DNA of 64,000 nt from Pseudomonadales bacterium (GCA_023268635.1 JALQUB010000002.1:20055-84054); one strand, 5' to 3'. Positions 29,964 to 42,402 are shown, counted from the stretch's first letter. The notes: generated by a model from the letters alone, not told the origin. A program made the numbers and translations.

Positions 29964-32087
29964 TCAGAATGTCTGGCGAATTTTCAATGAGTACTTAGGG
30001 CCAGGCTGTCGACAAGAGTTTTCGACTTCTTCGACGACACCATCGATAGTGGCACCGATGAAGCGAGTGCGCTCACGGCACCAGCCTCGGTCGCTCGCAT
30101 TCATCATGTCGAATCTGAAAGTGACACCGCCGAACGCTCGTTTCTCAACGAAGAGGTTGAGAGCGTATTCGGGGAGCTCGCGTTCGATATCGAAGATGTC
30201 GATGCGAGAATAGTTGCTGCCTTCGAGTGCCTGAGTCGCGTAATTGAAACCGTAGCTGAGATCGAAGCGATTCACGTCGTGACGGAAATCGGAGCGGGCA
30301 TTCCATCTCCTGTTGCGATCCAAGCGGCGTTCAATATGTAGGAAAGGATCCATCACCTTCGAATCGGCAATGTTCAGGTGTACCGAGAACAATGCGTTGG
30401 GTACCCCGAGATAGGCTAGCTGTGTGCTTGCATCGAGATTCAGGCCATAGCGTGTCGCATCGCCGATATTTCCGCGAGCAGATTGCAGATCATCGGGGGA
30501 GGGTGAAACGTCTATGCGGTCGATGACATCGGTGATGTCGCGGTAATACACCTCAGAATTGAGTACGCCGATATTATTCGGAAGGCGATATTCCAAATTC
30601 ACATTGTAATTCCAATTCTGCTCCTGGCGAATATTTGGATTGCCGAGGATAGTGTCCTGATCGTCGTCAGAGTTATCTGTGGTCGCGCTAAAATCGGAAA
30701 AACTGAGCTGTGAGACCGATTTTTCGATCGTGGCGCGAAGTTGTAATGTTTCGGTCAAGTTGTAGCGATAGTCGACCTTGGGTTTGAAGAAGCCGAAGTC
30801 GCGCGATTTTCCGATGTCTCCACTCTGTGTGATGGTTGAATCTTCATAGACGAGCGAAGTTTCTAGCGACATTTTGTCGTTGAGCTGCCAGTTGTGAATT
30901 GCGAAGTATTCGTTGCGCATTTCTTCGACAGTAGAGACTGCGTTGTCGACCGCCACTGGATAGAGTCCACCATGAATCGAAGAAGTCGCACCTTCGCCGT
31001 TATCATTGCCGAGCCTCAATTCAGAATCGCGGATGGTTTGAGCGCGTTCCACGCCTGCTTCAATTGCCTGTGCGGAGCCGAGGCTGAATGTGTACGATGA
31101 ACGCGCTATACGCTCGCGGTCGCGTGAGCCCGTGAAAAGGAAGAGATCTTTATATTCTTCCGAGCCATCTACCTGATAACGCTCGCGTGTGTAAGCGGCG
31201 TCACGATCGTTAACAATAAACAAGAATCGCAACTTAGAACGATTGGCGAAGGAGTATTCATAATCGCCACCGATTTCCCAGTTGTCTCGATCCCAATGGT
31301 TACCCTCACGTTCCGTAGCGATGGTCGGCGTAGGCTCGGTGAGATCTGTAATGCCACGTGAGAGATCATTCGGGGCGGATATCGTGCCATAGAGACCATT
31401 GAGTTGGACTAGCGAATTCTCGAACTGATAGCCGAGGTTGAAGCTGGTTTCGTAGTCGGTTTGGTCGCGCGTATTGTCCTGGAAGCGGAGTTCAGTAGGA
31501 TTACCTTCCGAATCCACGCTGGATTCACGCGTCACTTCGTAGTTGTATTTCGGATCCCCTTGGATATGGAAGAGGTAATTAAGATTGCCGGATTGGCCCG
31601 AGTAGGAAAGCTTCGCGCCCGGTGCAATCTTGCCGTCCTGTACTCTGTCGGCGTTGATCTCAGTCGCTATGCTGGATCGGGACTGTGCTTCGCGGAGCAC
31701 CACGTTGACCACTTGGCCACCACCACGGACGTCAATCTCTTCAGATGTTCCTCGAATAATTTCGATATAGTCGACGTCGGCAGCGCTGATGCGGCTCAGC
31801 TGATTGCGGCCCTCATTACTTTTGCCCGTAATTCGCTGACCATTGATAAGAATTTCACCTGCGCCGCCGCCAAGGCCGCGACCACCGCCACCGCGTTGGT
31901 TAAGTGCTAAGCCTATGCCGGGAATTCGGCTGATCATGTCGTTGGCCGAGACCGGGGAGAACTCCGAAAAATAATCAGCCTCATAGACAACGCTGAGGTC
32001 GGTGTGTTGCTCCTCTTGGGCAGTGGCGAGTGCCGGAAGGCTGATTATTGCGAGTAGACCTAGTGAAATGGCTGTTGGCCGCTTCAT
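29964..32087 (-). CDS. TonB-dependent receptor (plug plus outer-membrane beta-barrel)
   Basis: Signal peptide; DMISRIPGIGLALNQRG...GEILINGQRITGKSNEGRNQLSRISAADVDYIEIIRG plug; C-terminal SLKIRQTF. Confidence 0.88.
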   Translation of the reverse strand: MKRPTAISLGLLAIISLPALATAQEEQHTDLSVVYEADYFSEFSPVSANDMISRIPGIGLALNQRGGGGRGLGGGAGEILINGQRITGKSNEGRNQLSRISAADVDYIEIIRGTSEEIDVRGGGQVVNVVLREAQSRSSIATEINADRVQDGKIAPGAKLSYSGQSGNLNYLFHIQGDPKYNYEVTRESSVDSEGNPTELRFQDNTRDQTDYETSFNLGYQFENSLVQLNGLYGTISAPNDLSRGITDLTEPTPTIATEREGNHWDRDNWEIGGDYEYSFANRSKLRFLFIVNDRDAAYTRERYQVDGSEEYKDLFLFTGSRDRERIARSSYTFSLGSAQAIEAGVERAQTIRDSELRLGNDNGEGATSSIHGGLYPVAVDNAVSTVEEMRNEYFAIHNWQLNDKMSLETSLVYEDSTITQSGDIGKSRDFGFFKPKVDYRYNLTETLQLRATIEKSVSQLSFSDFSATTDNSDDDQDTILGNPNIRQEQNWNYNVNLEYRLPNNIGVLNSEVYYRDITDVIDRIDVSPSPDDLQSARGNIGDATRYGLNLDASTQLAYLGVPNALFSVHLNIADSKVMDPFLHIERRLDRNRRWNARSDFRHDVNRFDLSYGFNYATQALEGSNYSRIDIFDIERELPEYALNLFVEKRAFGGVTFRFDMMNASDRGWCRERTRFIGATIDGVVEEVENSCRQPGPKYSLKIRQTF

Positions 32088-32560
32088 TGTATATCTCCGA
32101 GAGTGTCTGACTACCTCGGTAACGCGGAAACGCTGCGGGCAGATTTTGAGTAAATGTCCGTGAATTTTTATTGTTCGGAGCTTGTTAGTGTCTTGATCAC
32201 TTGGCGCTCGCGTATTGCAGCGCGAAGGATATTGTCAATACGTTGCAGATCGAGCGGGTGCAAGTATAGACAGCCGCTGAGGGCTTCGCTGTGACAAATT
32301 GTGTAATTCCTGAGGCAAATAGCGTCGAAACGTCATTCTTCCTCTGTCCTGATTGAATCTTAGTGTCTTATCGGCAGCAATTCAGGCTTCTTTGCCGCTA
32401 TGTTGTGACACTTTGTGCTGCCCGCCTAGTTCCCTTACACCCATCTGCTGCTTTGCGCTAAGACACTGAATTGGCGATAATGCATGTCTGTTAAACGACT
32501 GGAAAAGCTCGTATTTAATGAGCTTCGGCGCGCCAGAGAAATTTTGAAAAGGGGAAAAAC

Positions 32561-34219
32561 ATGCAACGCGAATCTATGGAAGTTGATGTCGTCATCGTCG
32601 GAGCAGGACCTGCGGGCCTATCAACGGCTTGTAAGTTGTTGCAGATGGCTCAGGCCGAAGGCAAGGAGATTTCTGTCTGCGTCTTGGAGAAAGGCTCTGA
32701 GGTCGGTGCACACATTCTTTCTGGTGCTGTTTTCGAGCCCTCTGCGCTCAATGAATTGTTCCCCGATTGGAAGGAGCGAGGAGCTCCTCTCAACACACCG
32801 GTGACCGGTGATAATGTTTACTATCTTCCTAGCGAGAAGTCGGCGATTAAATTCCCAGACCTGATCGTGCCGAAACCCATGCACAACGAAGGGAATTATA
32901 TTATTTCGCTCGGCAATCTTTGTTCATGGCTTGCGGAGCAGGCGATGGAGCTGGGCGCCGAGGTATTTCCTGGTTTTGCGGCGGCGGAAGTTCTCTACAA
33001 TGACGACGGTTCAGTGCGAGGTGTCGCGACAGGCGACATGGGGGTCGCGGCAAATGGAGAGCATAAGCCTTCGTTTGAGCCTGGCTTCGAATTCCACGCT
33101 AAATATACAATTTTCGCAGAAGGCTGTCGTGGCCACTTGGGTAAGGAAATTATCGCCAAGTATGAGCTCGATAAGGACAGTGATGCTCAGCACTATGGAA
33201 TTGGATTAAAGGAAATCTGGGAAATTCCGGAAGAGAATCATAAACAAGGACTCGTTGTGCACACTGCTGGTTATCCAATGATCGGGGCAAGCTATGCGGG
33301 CACGAGTGGCGGTTTCTTATATCACGTCGAAGATAATAAGGTTTCTCTCGGCTTGATCGTCGATCTCGGTTACAAAAATCCTCACATCAGTCCGTTTGAT
33401 GAATTCCAGAAATTCAAACACCATCCTGTGATTGAAAAAACACTGCAAGGTGGTAAGCGTATAAGCTACGGTGCGAGAGCTCTGATTAAGGGTGGGCTCA
33501 ATTCTCTTCCGAAGATGACGTTCCCTGGCGGATTGTTAATAGGGTGTGATGCTGGCACGCTCAATGCGGCGAAAATCAAAGGCAGCCACACGGCGATGAA
33601 ATCGGGCATGTTAGCTGCGGAGTCGCTGTTTGCTGCCTTGTCTGAGGAGTCGCCAGCACGCGAATTGGTCGATTACAGCGAGCGATTCAAAAATTCTGAC
33701 CTCTATGAGGAACTACACAAGACACGTAATTTCAGTGCAGGTTTCCATAAATTTGGATTCTGGATTGGCAGTGCACTAACCTTCATTGAGCAGAATATCT
33801 TGTTCGGCAAGTCTCCGATAACGATCCACGACAATTCCCACGATTATGCGCAATTGTTGCCGGCTGATTCTGCGCCAAAAATCGTCTATCCGAAGCCTGA
33901 CGGCAAGATATCGTTCGACAAGCTATCCTCGGTCTTCTTGTCGAATACGAATCATGCCGAAGATCAACCTTGTCACCTCAAGTTAAAGGACGCTTCGATT
34001 CCATTAGAGGTGAACCTGCCAAAATTTGATGAGCCTGCGCAGCGTTATTGTCCCGCCGGAGTCTACGAAGTGGTCGAGCAAGCCGATGGCTCGAAGAGTT
34101 TCCAGATCAACTCCCAGAATTGCGTTCACTGTAAAACCTGCGACATCAAGGATCCATCACAGAATATTCAATGGGTTGTTCCGGAAGGATCTGGTGGTCC
34201 GAATTATCCAGGTATGTAA
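32561..34219 (+). CDS. Electron transfer flavoprotein-ubiquinone oxidoreductase
   Basis: VDVVIVGAGPAGLSTACKLLQMA; GCDAGTLNAAKIKGSHTAMKSGMLAAE; CVHCKTCDIKDPSQNIQWVVPEGSGGPNYPGM. Confidence 0.96.
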   Translation: MQRESMEVDVVIVGAGPAGLSTACKLLQMAQAEGKEISVCVLEKGSEVGAHILSGAVFEPSALNELFPDWKERGAPLNTPVTGDNVYYLPSEKSAIKFPDLIVPKPMHNEGNYIISLGNLCSWLAEQAMELGAEVFPGFAAAEVLYNDDGSVRGVATGDMGVAANGEHKPSFEPGFEFHAKYTIFAEGCRGHLGKEIIAKYELDKDSDAQHYGIGLKEIWEIPEENHKQGLVVHTAGYPMIGASYAGTSGGFLYHVEDNKVSLGLIVDLGYKNPHISPFDEFQKFKHHPVIEKTLQGGKRISYGARALIKGGLNSLPKMTFPGGLLIGCDAGTLNAAKIKGSHTAMKSGMLAAESLFAALSEESPARELVDYSERFKNSDLYEELHKTRNFSAGFHKFGFWIGSALTFIEQNILFGKSPITIHDNSHDYAQLLPADSAPKIVYPKPDGKISFDKLSSVFLSNTNHAEDQPCHLKLKDASIPLEVNLPKFDEPAQRYCPAGVYEVVEQADGSKSFQINSQNCVHCKTCDIKDPSQNIQWVVPEGSGGPNYPGM

Positions 34220-34232
34220 TTCGGCAGTGCGG

Positions 34233-34256
34233 AAAAGGGGCGTCAGCCCCTTTTTT
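34233..34256 (+). terminator. Rho-independent terminator after ETF-QO gene
   Basis: AAAGGGGC-GTCA-GCCCCTTTTTT. Confidence 0.85.
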
Positions 34257-34364
34257 CTGGTGCAATATTCTGGAATCCGCATCGCCCGTCAAATTCCCTG
34301 CATGGCGCAGGAGCAAACAAAAGAATAAGCTAACTGCGAGCTCCCATTGCTTGGAGGTTGCGCC

Positions 34365-35546
34365 ATGAAAAAGCTGTTTTTGACTGCGACACTTCTTCTT
34401 TCTGCATTATTCGCGCTGCATGGCTGTGTTGTTATCGATCTAGAAAGTGAGTTTGAGCATGATGCCCGCTTGCAGGCTCAGATTTTAGATCAGACTAGCG
34501 ACCACTTTGCCGACATCGATCCTCTATCTCTAAGCGACGAATTGAAGCAGCGCTTAGATAAATTCGTCGGCTTAGCGCGAGACGACCGAACTCGCATAGA
34601 GCGCCTGCAGGATTTTCTGTACGGTGAAAATCAACTCGCCATAGAATATTCTGCGGAGCGTACCCATACCGCAATGGAGTTGTACGAGTCGCGTTCCGGC
34701 AACTGTCTTTCTGCGATGAATCTGTACGTTGCATTGGCGCGACATCTTGGGGTCGAGGCGCGATTCCAGCGCGTAGACGTTCAGCCGAGTTGGGATAAAC
34801 GTGGCGGCCTACTGGTGTTGAGCCAACACATTAATGCGACTGGCCGATTCAATCAGACGATCAGATACGTGGTGGATTTCACGCCTGAAATAGCGCTGCA
34901 GCAACTCACCTCAAAAATTATTTCCGATAATGAAGCGCGCGCCCTCTACTTTAATAATTTAGGCGTCGAGCAGTTGGTGGCGGGGCAGTATGAGGTGGCA
35001 GTGGATTACTTGAAAAACGCGCTCTTTCTGCAGCCGGACAACGCGATATTTTGGAACAATATTGGTGCTTCATTCAGTAGGCTAGGGCGTTATGAGCTAG
35101 CCGAATACAGTTATAGGAAGGCTTACGAACTCGATGCGAATAGCTCGACGGCAATCGCTAATTTGGCGAAATTTTATCGCGCGCAGGGCGATCAGAGGAG
35201 AGCGCAGGAATACGAGGTCGCGATCGAAAGATTTAATCAGAAAAATCCCTATTATCATTACGCGCAGGGTTCAATCGCCTACGAGCGCGGCGCGCTTGCC
35301 GACGCGCGAGCTTCCTTCGAAAGAGCGATCGAGCTAAAAGAAGAAGAGCCAGATTTTTATATCGCTTTGAGCGAAGTGGTTTTCGCTCAGGGAAATCTTC
35401 CCGAGGCCCGAAAGCTACGCCGTGAGGCAGATGATTTGGTGCGACGCAATGCCGATATCTATCGTCCGAGCGAGGCGAGGTTGAGAGTATTAGGCGGTGA
35501 CGAGGCAAAGAGCGCGGAGCCCTTGTCCGGCGAAAAAGGGGAGTAA
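34365..35546 (+). CDS. Lipoprotein with transglutaminase-like and TPR domains
   Basis: MKKLFLTATLLLSALFALHGC lipobox; SRSGNCLSAMNLYVALARHLGVEARFQRV; TPR repeats; GGAGG RBS before ATG 34365. Confidence 0.83.
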   Translation: MKKLFLTATLLLSALFALHGCVVIDLESEFEHDARLQAQILDQTSDHFADIDPLSLSDELKQRLDKFVGLARDDRTRIERLQDFLYGENQLAIEYSAERTHTAMELYESRSGNCLSAMNLYVALARHLGVEARFQRVDVQPSWDKRGGLLVLSQHINATGRFNQTIRYVVDFTPEIALQQLTSKIISDNEARALYFNNLGVEQLVAGQYEVAVDYLKNALFLQPDNAIFWNNIGASFSRLGRYELAEYSYRKAYELDANSSTAIANLAKFYRAQGDQRRAQEYEVAIERFNQKNPYYHYAQGSIAYERGALADARASFERAIELKEEEPDFYIALSEVVFAQGNLPEARKLRREADDLVRRNADIYRPSEARLRVLGGDEAKSAEPLSGEKGE

Positions 35547-35550
35547 CTCG

Positions 35551-35577
35551 GCAAGCCTGCGCGCTAGGCGCGCTTGC
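35551..35577 (+). terminator. Putative hairpin terminator between convergent genes
   Basis: GCAAGCCTGCGCGCTAGGCGCGCTTGC inverted repeat. Confidence 0.5.
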
Positions 35578-35594
35578 TTGCTTTGTTTCGACTG

Positions 35595-37493
35595 CTAGCT
35601 GATATCGCTAGCAAAAATGAAGGGCTTCACTAGGTCTTGTACCGCGTCGATTTGCGACTTGTCCTGTGTCGCTATCTTGATGACGAGACCTCGCTTCTTC
35701 TCATTTTCGCTAGTCACTGTCGCTTCTATTCCGGCTCCGTCGAGAAGTTTGTTGACCACTTCTTCACTGATGCGCTGTCTTAAGGTGGGACGGAATATTT
35801 TACCCACTGCCGTGAGCGGCATCTCATCGATGAAATCGATGCGCTTCGGGATAGCAGCCCGTTCAGAAATTATTCCCGCCGCGTAGTCGATTAGTTCTTG
35901 TTCGCTGAGGGTGCTGCCTTTGACGCGTACCACATAGGCCATGGGTAATTCACCGGTGTAGGCGTCAGGAAGTCCGATTGCCACAGAGGTGACAACGTCT
36001 GGATGTGAGTTGATCGGTTCTTCGATAAGCTCAGGGTCGATGTTATGACCGCTGCGGATAATCAGGTCTTTAGCGCGCCCGGACAGGAAGAGGCAGTCGT
36101 TCTCATCTAGATAACCTAAGTCGCCGGTGTTGAACCAACCATCTTCTATCCACGCATTGTTGTTGTCGGCCTCAACTTTATAGCCCGCAAAAACTTGCGG
36201 ACCCTTCACCAAGATAACGCCGCTTTCTCCCAGTTCGCAATTTTTGGTCACCGTCGCACCATCAAGGTGTGCGATGCGAATTTGCGAATAGGGGACGCGC
36301 ATGCCGACGCTGCCGGGGGGCTGGTCAATTGGTGCACGGCTGATTAGGGCGGTAGTTTCCGTCATGCCGTAACCATTGCCGATATCAACATTGAATCGTT
36401 TTTCGAAGCTGAGTTCGAATGGGTGAGATAACGGGGCGGCACCGGAGTTGATGTTGGTGAGACTGGAAATATCGGCGTCTCCTACAGGTATCTCTGATAA
36501 TGCCATAAGCACGGTAGGTACTGCTGAAATTTGCTTTACTTTGAAGCGCTCGATCAATTTCCAAATATTCGGCATGGCAGTCGGTGAGCGGAAGCCCGAA
36601 GGAGTCATGAGGAAGATTCGGTAACCTACTGCGAACGATGCAATACCTTGGATTATGCAACCATATATGTGGAAGAGGGGCAGGCCACACAGAACCGTGT
36701 GATGCTCCATATGTGCCGTATAAACCTGCATGAGTTGACCGAGAAAGGCCATATTGCCATGGGTTAGTTGGGCGAGTTTTGGTCGTCCTGTGGTGCCTCC
36801 GGTGTGGAAATAGGCAGCAATCTGGTCGGCGGCGAAGCGGCGGTTACTGTCTAGGCTCTGAGAGTTCATCTCGGCGATTGCTGAATCAAAGTCGTGCAGC
36901 GTGAGTGATGAGTCTTCGGGCAGTGTCGCGGACGGGTCACACATGCCGGGGAAGTTGACTGCGAGTAGAGTTGTCACCGTGCCGCTCATTGCGGCTGCTG
37001 CGATGGATTTTTCCCAGATATCTGTAGCGGGAGATTTGCCTAAGCAAATAATGACCTTCGATTCCGCGGCTGAAATTATCTCAGCCATGTGCTCGGCTTC
37101 TAACATGGGGTTGATAGGGTTCGCGATGCCGGCCGCCTGTGCCCCCCAGATCGCAAAATGTGTCTGTGGAAGCACGGGCAGAATGATCGATACTGAATCA
37201 TTCGTCTCTATGCCTAATGAGTGGAGTAGATTCGCCGTGCGAGTTATTTGCTCGCCGAGTTCAGTAAATGTTGTCGATTGTTCAGGTTCGTCGGGTAGAC
37301 CCTGTAGCAAAAATTCGAGGGCGTGCCCTTCGCGGAATTGCTGCGCTGCATGCATCAGTAATTCATAGCTGTTCGTGAACGGGAATTGCTCGTAGATAGG
37401 CGTTTTTTCGAACTCGCGGACACTTTCGATGGTTTCCATAATCGGTTCGGGAAGGGGGCGGTTACTCATGTCGATCAAAAGACTACTCTCCAA
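35595..37493 (-). CDS. AMP-dependent acyl-CoA synthetase/ligase
   Basis: AAYFHTGGTTGRPKLAQLTHGN; GYGMTETTALIS; GWFNTGDLGYLDENDCLFLSGRAKDLIIRSG. Confidence 0.92.
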   Translation of the reverse strand: MESSLLIDMSNRPLPEPIMETIESVREFEKTPIYEQFPFTNSYELLMHAAQQFREGHALEFLLQGLPDEPEQSTTFTELGEQITRTANLLHSLGIETNDSVSIILPVLPQTHFAIWGAQAAGIANPINPMLEAEHMAEIISAAESKVIICLGKSPATDIWEKSIAAAAMSGTVTTLLAVNFPGMCDPSATLPEDSSLTLHDFDSAIAEMNSQSLDSNRRFAADQIAAYFHTGGTTGRPKLAQLTHGNMAFLGQLMQVYTAHMEHHTVLCGLPLFHIYGCIIQGIASFAVGYRIFLMTPSGFRSPTAMPNIWKLIERFKVKQISAVPTVLMALSEIPVGDADISSLTNINSGAAPLSHPFELSFEKRFNVDIGNGYGMTETTALISRAPIDQPPGSVGMRVPYSQIRIAHLDGATVTKNCELGESGVILVKGPQVFAGYKVEADNNNAWIEDGWFNTGDLGYLDENDCLFLSGRAKDLIIRSGHNIDPELIEEPINSHPDVVTSVAIGLPDAYTGELPMAYVVRVKGSTLSEQELIDYAAGIISERAAIPKRIDFIDEMPLTAVGKIFRPTLRQRISEEVVNKLLDGAGIEATVTSENEKKRGLVIKIATQDKSQIDAVQDLVKPFIFASDIS

Positions 37494-37585
37494 TTCAATT
37501 TTTTTTCAGGCAACAGGTTATAGCACGAACATATGGCTCGAGCTAGGCGGGCGCCTGGCTAGAAAAATCGTTTAGAGAAGAGTGC

Positions 37586-38560
37586 TTAGGCTTGACGGGC
37601 GACAGAGAAAGCGGCGAGCGTGGCTAGCGCCTCTTTGTGGGCAGAGTCTGGCAGCGATTTTAAAGACGCGAGTGCCAAATCAGCTTGTTCCTGGGCTTTG
37701 TTGCGCGTGTAATCTAGCGAGCCACTGGCGCTCACGATGGCGATGACACGATTGAGTGTTTCGGGTTCAAGAGGCGTTTTGTTGCTGAGGCATTCACGAA
37801 TCAGCTTGGCCTCTTCTTGGTTGCACTGTGTCATCGCATGAATTAGCGGCAGGGTGGGTTTGCCTTCAGCAAGGTCGTCGCCGACATTCTTGCCTAGGCT
37901 CGCTGCATCGCCATCATAGTCTAAGGCGTCGTCGATGAGTTGGAAGGCGATACCAATATGCGTGCCAAAGTTGCGCAGCGCTTCCTGAATGGCAGCATCG
38001 GCCTCAGCGAGTATGGCACCGCAATGAGCGGCGGCTTCGAACAGGATCGCCGTTTTGTTATGGATTACCTGCATATAACTCGCCTCGGTAGAGGCTGGAT
38101 TATTCTTATTAATGAGCTGTAACACTTCACCTTCGGCTATTTTATTGGTCGTGTCAGCCATAATCTCCATGATGCGCATGTCGCCGATCTTGACGAGCAG
38201 CTGGAATGCGCGGGAATAGATAAAGTCGCCGACCAAAACACTGGACGGGTTATTCCATTCGGCATTAACCGTAGGTCGGCCACGGCGCAGTTCCGACATA
38301 TCGACAACATCGTCATGCAGCAATGTCGCCGTATGAATGAACTCAATGACCGAAGCCAGTGCAATGGGAGATTCCGCTTGCGAGCCACAGCAGCGTGCAG
38401 CGAGCAATACCAGGATCGGGCGTAGGCGCTTGCCTCCGGCATCGACGATGTAGTGTCCAATATTCTCGACGAGAGGAACCTGCGAATGGAGCTGATCGAC
38501 GATGTATTGGTCGACGGCGTCCATATCGGTGGCAACGGCTGATCGGATGGATTGATACAT
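37586..38560 (-). CDS. ispB: Octaprenyl diphosphate synthase (polyprenyl synthetase)
   Basis: GGKRLRPILVLLAARC, LLHDDVVDMSELRRGRPT, QLIDDALDYDGD; divergent from rplU. Confidence 0.94.
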   Translation of the reverse strand: MYQSIRSAVATDMDAVDQYIVDQLHSQVPLVENIGHYIVDAGGKRLRPILVLLAARCCGSQAESPIALASVIEFIHTATLLHDDVVDMSELRRGRPTVNAEWNNPSSVLVGDFIYSRAFQLLVKIGDMRIMEIMADTTNKIAEGEVLQLINKNNPASTEASYMQVIHNKTAILFEAAAHCGAILAEADAAIQEALRNFGTHIGIAFQLIDDALDYDGDAASLGKNVGDDLAEGKPTLPLIHAMTQCNQEEAKLIRECLSNKTPLEPETLNRVIAIVSASGSLDYTRNKAQEQADLALASLKSLPDSAHKEALATLAAFSVARQA

Positions 38561-38862
38561 GCGAGTTATCGGGCCCTAGGGAACAATTTGAGGGCAGCAT
38601 GCTAGGGAGAGGGGCTGTCTCTGTCAAGCGGCCTTGTTTGATGTCGACTTGTTTGAAACTTCCGTTGTGGTGGCTTGTTTGGCACTTAAACGCCTCTCCA
38701 GAGGCCGCGTCATAGCTGGATATTGGTATTTTTGGTGTTCTTTTTCTCTTATAGTGCTATTTCGCGTGTTTTCCCCTTGCCTAGGCCCCCAGACTTCCGT
38801 AAAATCCCCGCCCCTATATGGAATGGGTCCAATGTCCATTCGTAGCGGTCTCGGAGAGTAAT

Positions 38863-39174
38863 ATGTACGCGGTAATAGTGAGTGGCGGTAAGCAGCACAG
38901 GGTCAAGGAAGGCGAGACGCTGAAGCTAGAGAAACTAGAAGTCGCCACGGGCGAAGTCGTCCAGTTTGATAAGGTCCTCATGGTAGGTGAAGGCGAATCT
39001 GTGAAGATTGGTGCTCCTTATGTCGAAGGCGGTCAGGTTACTGCAGAAGTGACTGCACAAGGCCGTGCCGACAAGGTTCAGATCATCAAGTTCAATCGCC
39101 GCAAGCATTTCCGCAAGCAGCAAGGACACCGACAGTGGTTCACGGAAGTGAAGATCACTGGTATTAAAGGATAA
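38863..39174 (+). CDS. rplU: 50S ribosomal protein L21
   Basis: [26 protein letters not shown]...; 103 aa from ATG 38863. Confidence 0.97.
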   Translation: MYAVIVSGGKQHRVKEGETLKLEKLEVATGEVVQFDKVLMVGEGESVKIGAPYVEGGQVTAEVTAQGRADKVQIIKFNRRKHFRKQQGHRQWFTEVKITGIKG

Positions 39175-39188
39175 GCAGGAGTTAGGTC

Positions 39189-39446
39189 ATGGCACATAAG
39201 AAAGCAGGCGGTAGTACTAATAACGGCCGCGATTCCATATCCAAACGCCTCGGCGTTAAGCTCTTCGGCGGACAAGCTGCACGAGCTGGTAATATCATCG
39301 TTCGTCAGCGTGGCACACGATTCCACGCAGGTGAAAATGTAGGTTGTGGTAAAGACCACACTCTTTTCGCAAAGGCTGACGGCGTGGTTAAGTTTGTAGT
39401 GAAAGGACCTCATAACCGTAAATTCGTCACTATCGAAGCGGTTTAA
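39189..39446 (+). CDS. rpmA: 50S ribosomal protein L27
   Basis: [29 protein letters not shown]. Confidence 0.98.
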   Translation: MAHKKAGGSTNNGRDSISKRLGVKLFGGQAARAGNIIVRQRGTRFHAGENVGCGKDHTLFAKADGVVKFVVKGPHNRKFVTIEAV

Positions 39447-39482
39447 GACTCCGGGTCCTGAGGGACCTAGTGAGTTGAGCTA

Positions 39483-40746
<1,264 letters not shown>

Positions 40747-40782
40747 TCTAGTTGTCACCTCTAAGTTCATGAGAAATAAGGA

Positions 40783-41904
40783 ATGAGAGATAAAATCAGG
40801 CAGGCAAAACGCTGGGTAGTGAAAGTTGGAAGCTCCCTGGTGACCAATAATGGCTTAGGCTTAGACCTCGCTGCGATTGAGACTTGGGCGGGACAATTAG
40901 TTGCGCTTCGTGAGCAGGGGATTCAGGTGATATTGGTTTCCTCGGGCGCAGTCGCCGAGGGCGTTGCTCGACTCGGACTCACAGAACGCCCCAGTCAAGT
41001 TCATCTACAACAGGCGGCGGCGGCCGTGGGGCAGATGGGTTTGGTGCAGGCCTATGAGAGTTGTTTTGGTCGCTTCGGCGTCCGCGCTGCACAAATTCTC
41101 CTCACCCACGAAGATCTGTCTGACAGGACGCGCTATCTCAACGCTCGCTCCACGCTGTCGACTCTGCTCGAGATGGGCGTGGTGCCGGTCGTGAACGAGA
41201 ACGATACGGTCGCGACTGCGGAGATATGTCTCGGCGATAATGACACGCTCGCCTCACTCGTTTCGAATCTAGTCAATGCGGACGCTATGGTGTTGCTGAC
41301 AGATCAAGATGGACTGTATACGGCAGATCCTCGTGCGAACGCGGGGGCGGAACTAATCTCTACGGGTTCAGCTGTGGATGCCAGTCTCATGGCGATGGCG
41401 GGTTCAGGAGGCAGTCTAGGGCGAGGTGGAATGCGCACCAAACTCTCCGCGGCACGATTAGCCGCTCGTTCCGGAACCAATACGATCATTGCCAATGGGC
41501 GAGAGCGAGACGTCCTCCTGCGATTGCGCGGGGGGGAGGAGATCGGCACCTTGCTCGAGGCCGATTGTGAGCCCATTGCGGCTCGCAAGCGTTGGCTTGC
41601 TAGCCAATTATCTACTCAAGGGGAGCTGGTGCTCGACGATGGCGCTGTCCGAGTGCTCAAAGAATCGGGTAAAAGTTTGCTAGCGGTGGGCATTGTCGAG
41701 GTCAGTGGCGTGTTCAATCGTGGCGAAGTTGTGGTGTGTCGTGATCGCCAGGGAAGAGAGATAGCTCGTGGCTTAATCAACTACAGTGCTGCCGAAGTTG
41801 AACGACTGAAGGGTGTGAGTAGCGTAAAAATCTCGTCGATGCTGGGATATGACGGTGAGGATGAGATTATCCATCGAGATAATCTGATTCTTGCTGAGAA
41901 TTGA
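40783..41904 (+). CDS. proB: Glutamate 5-kinase
   Basis: [27 protein letters not shown]-terminal PUA domain. Confidence 0.97.
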   Translation: MRDKIRQAKRWVVKVGSSLVTNNGLGLDLAAIETWAGQLVALREQGIQVILVSSGAVAEGVARLGLTERPSQVHLQQAAAAVGQMGLVQAYESCFGRFGVRAAQILLTHEDLSDRTRYLNARSTLSTLLEMGVVPVVNENDTVATAEICLGDNDTLASLVSNLVNADAMVLLTDQDGLYTADPRANAGAELISTGSAVDASLMAMAGSGGSLGRGGMRTKLSAARLAARSGTNTIIANGRERDVLLRLRGGEEIGTLLEADCEPIAARKRWLASQLSTQGELVLDDGAVRVLKESGKSLLAVGIVEVSGVFNRGEVVVCRDRQGREIARGLINYSAAEVERLKGVSSVKISSMLGYDGEDEIIHRDNLILAEN

Positions 41905-41941
41905 TATTATTCCGATATCGCTAAATTTCACTCACAAACAC

Positions 41942-41974
41942 AAAAAAGCCGGCTATTGCCGGCTATTTTTTTTT
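41942..41974. terminator. Terminator between convergent proB and rpsT
   Basis: AAAAAAGCCGGC-TATT-GCCGGCTATTTTTTTT. Confidence 0.8.
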
Positions 41975-41997
41975 AGCGATTCTTGCTAGGGCTGATG

Positions 41998-42264
41998 TTA
42001 GGCCTGGAGGGCCTTGATCGCACTATTCAGGCGGCTCTTGTGACGTGCAGCCTTGTTTTTGTGGATAATGCCGCGATCGGCCATGCGATCGATTACAGGC
42101 ACGGCCGTGTTATATGCGGCTGTTGCAGTAGCGTGGTCGCCTCCGATGATGGCTGCGTCTACTTTCTTAATGTAGGTACGAACCATAGAGCGGAATGACG
42201 CGTTGTGACGGCGACGGACTTCGCTTTGCTTAGCGCGCTTACGGGCTTGTGCAGAATTGGCCAA
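41998..42264 (-). CDS. rpsT: 30S ribosomal protein S20
   Basis: [35 protein letters not shown]; divergent from murJ. Confidence 0.97.
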   Translation of the reverse strand: MANSAQARKRAKQSEVRRRHNASFRSMVRTYIKKVDAAIIGGDHATATAAYNTAVPVIDRMADRGIIHKNKAARHKSRLNSAIKALQA

Positions 42265-42402
42265 TTGTGACTCCTAATTTCTCAAATATCTGTTTTGTCT
42301 GGTTAAATAATGCATTCGATGAGCATTAATTTTAGAGCGCGACACTATGCCGCGTGCGGCCTTGCTTGTCAAGCAGCGCGAGGGGTCTTTTCTCTGTAGT
42401 TA

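Noticed and set aside
31461-31910. 149-aa ORF opposite the TonB receptor
   Set aside because: Shadow ORF; the receptor reading frame has clear domains and signal peptide.
36901-37368. 155-aa ORF opposite the acyl-CoA synthetase
   Set aside because: Shadow ORF without recognisable family.
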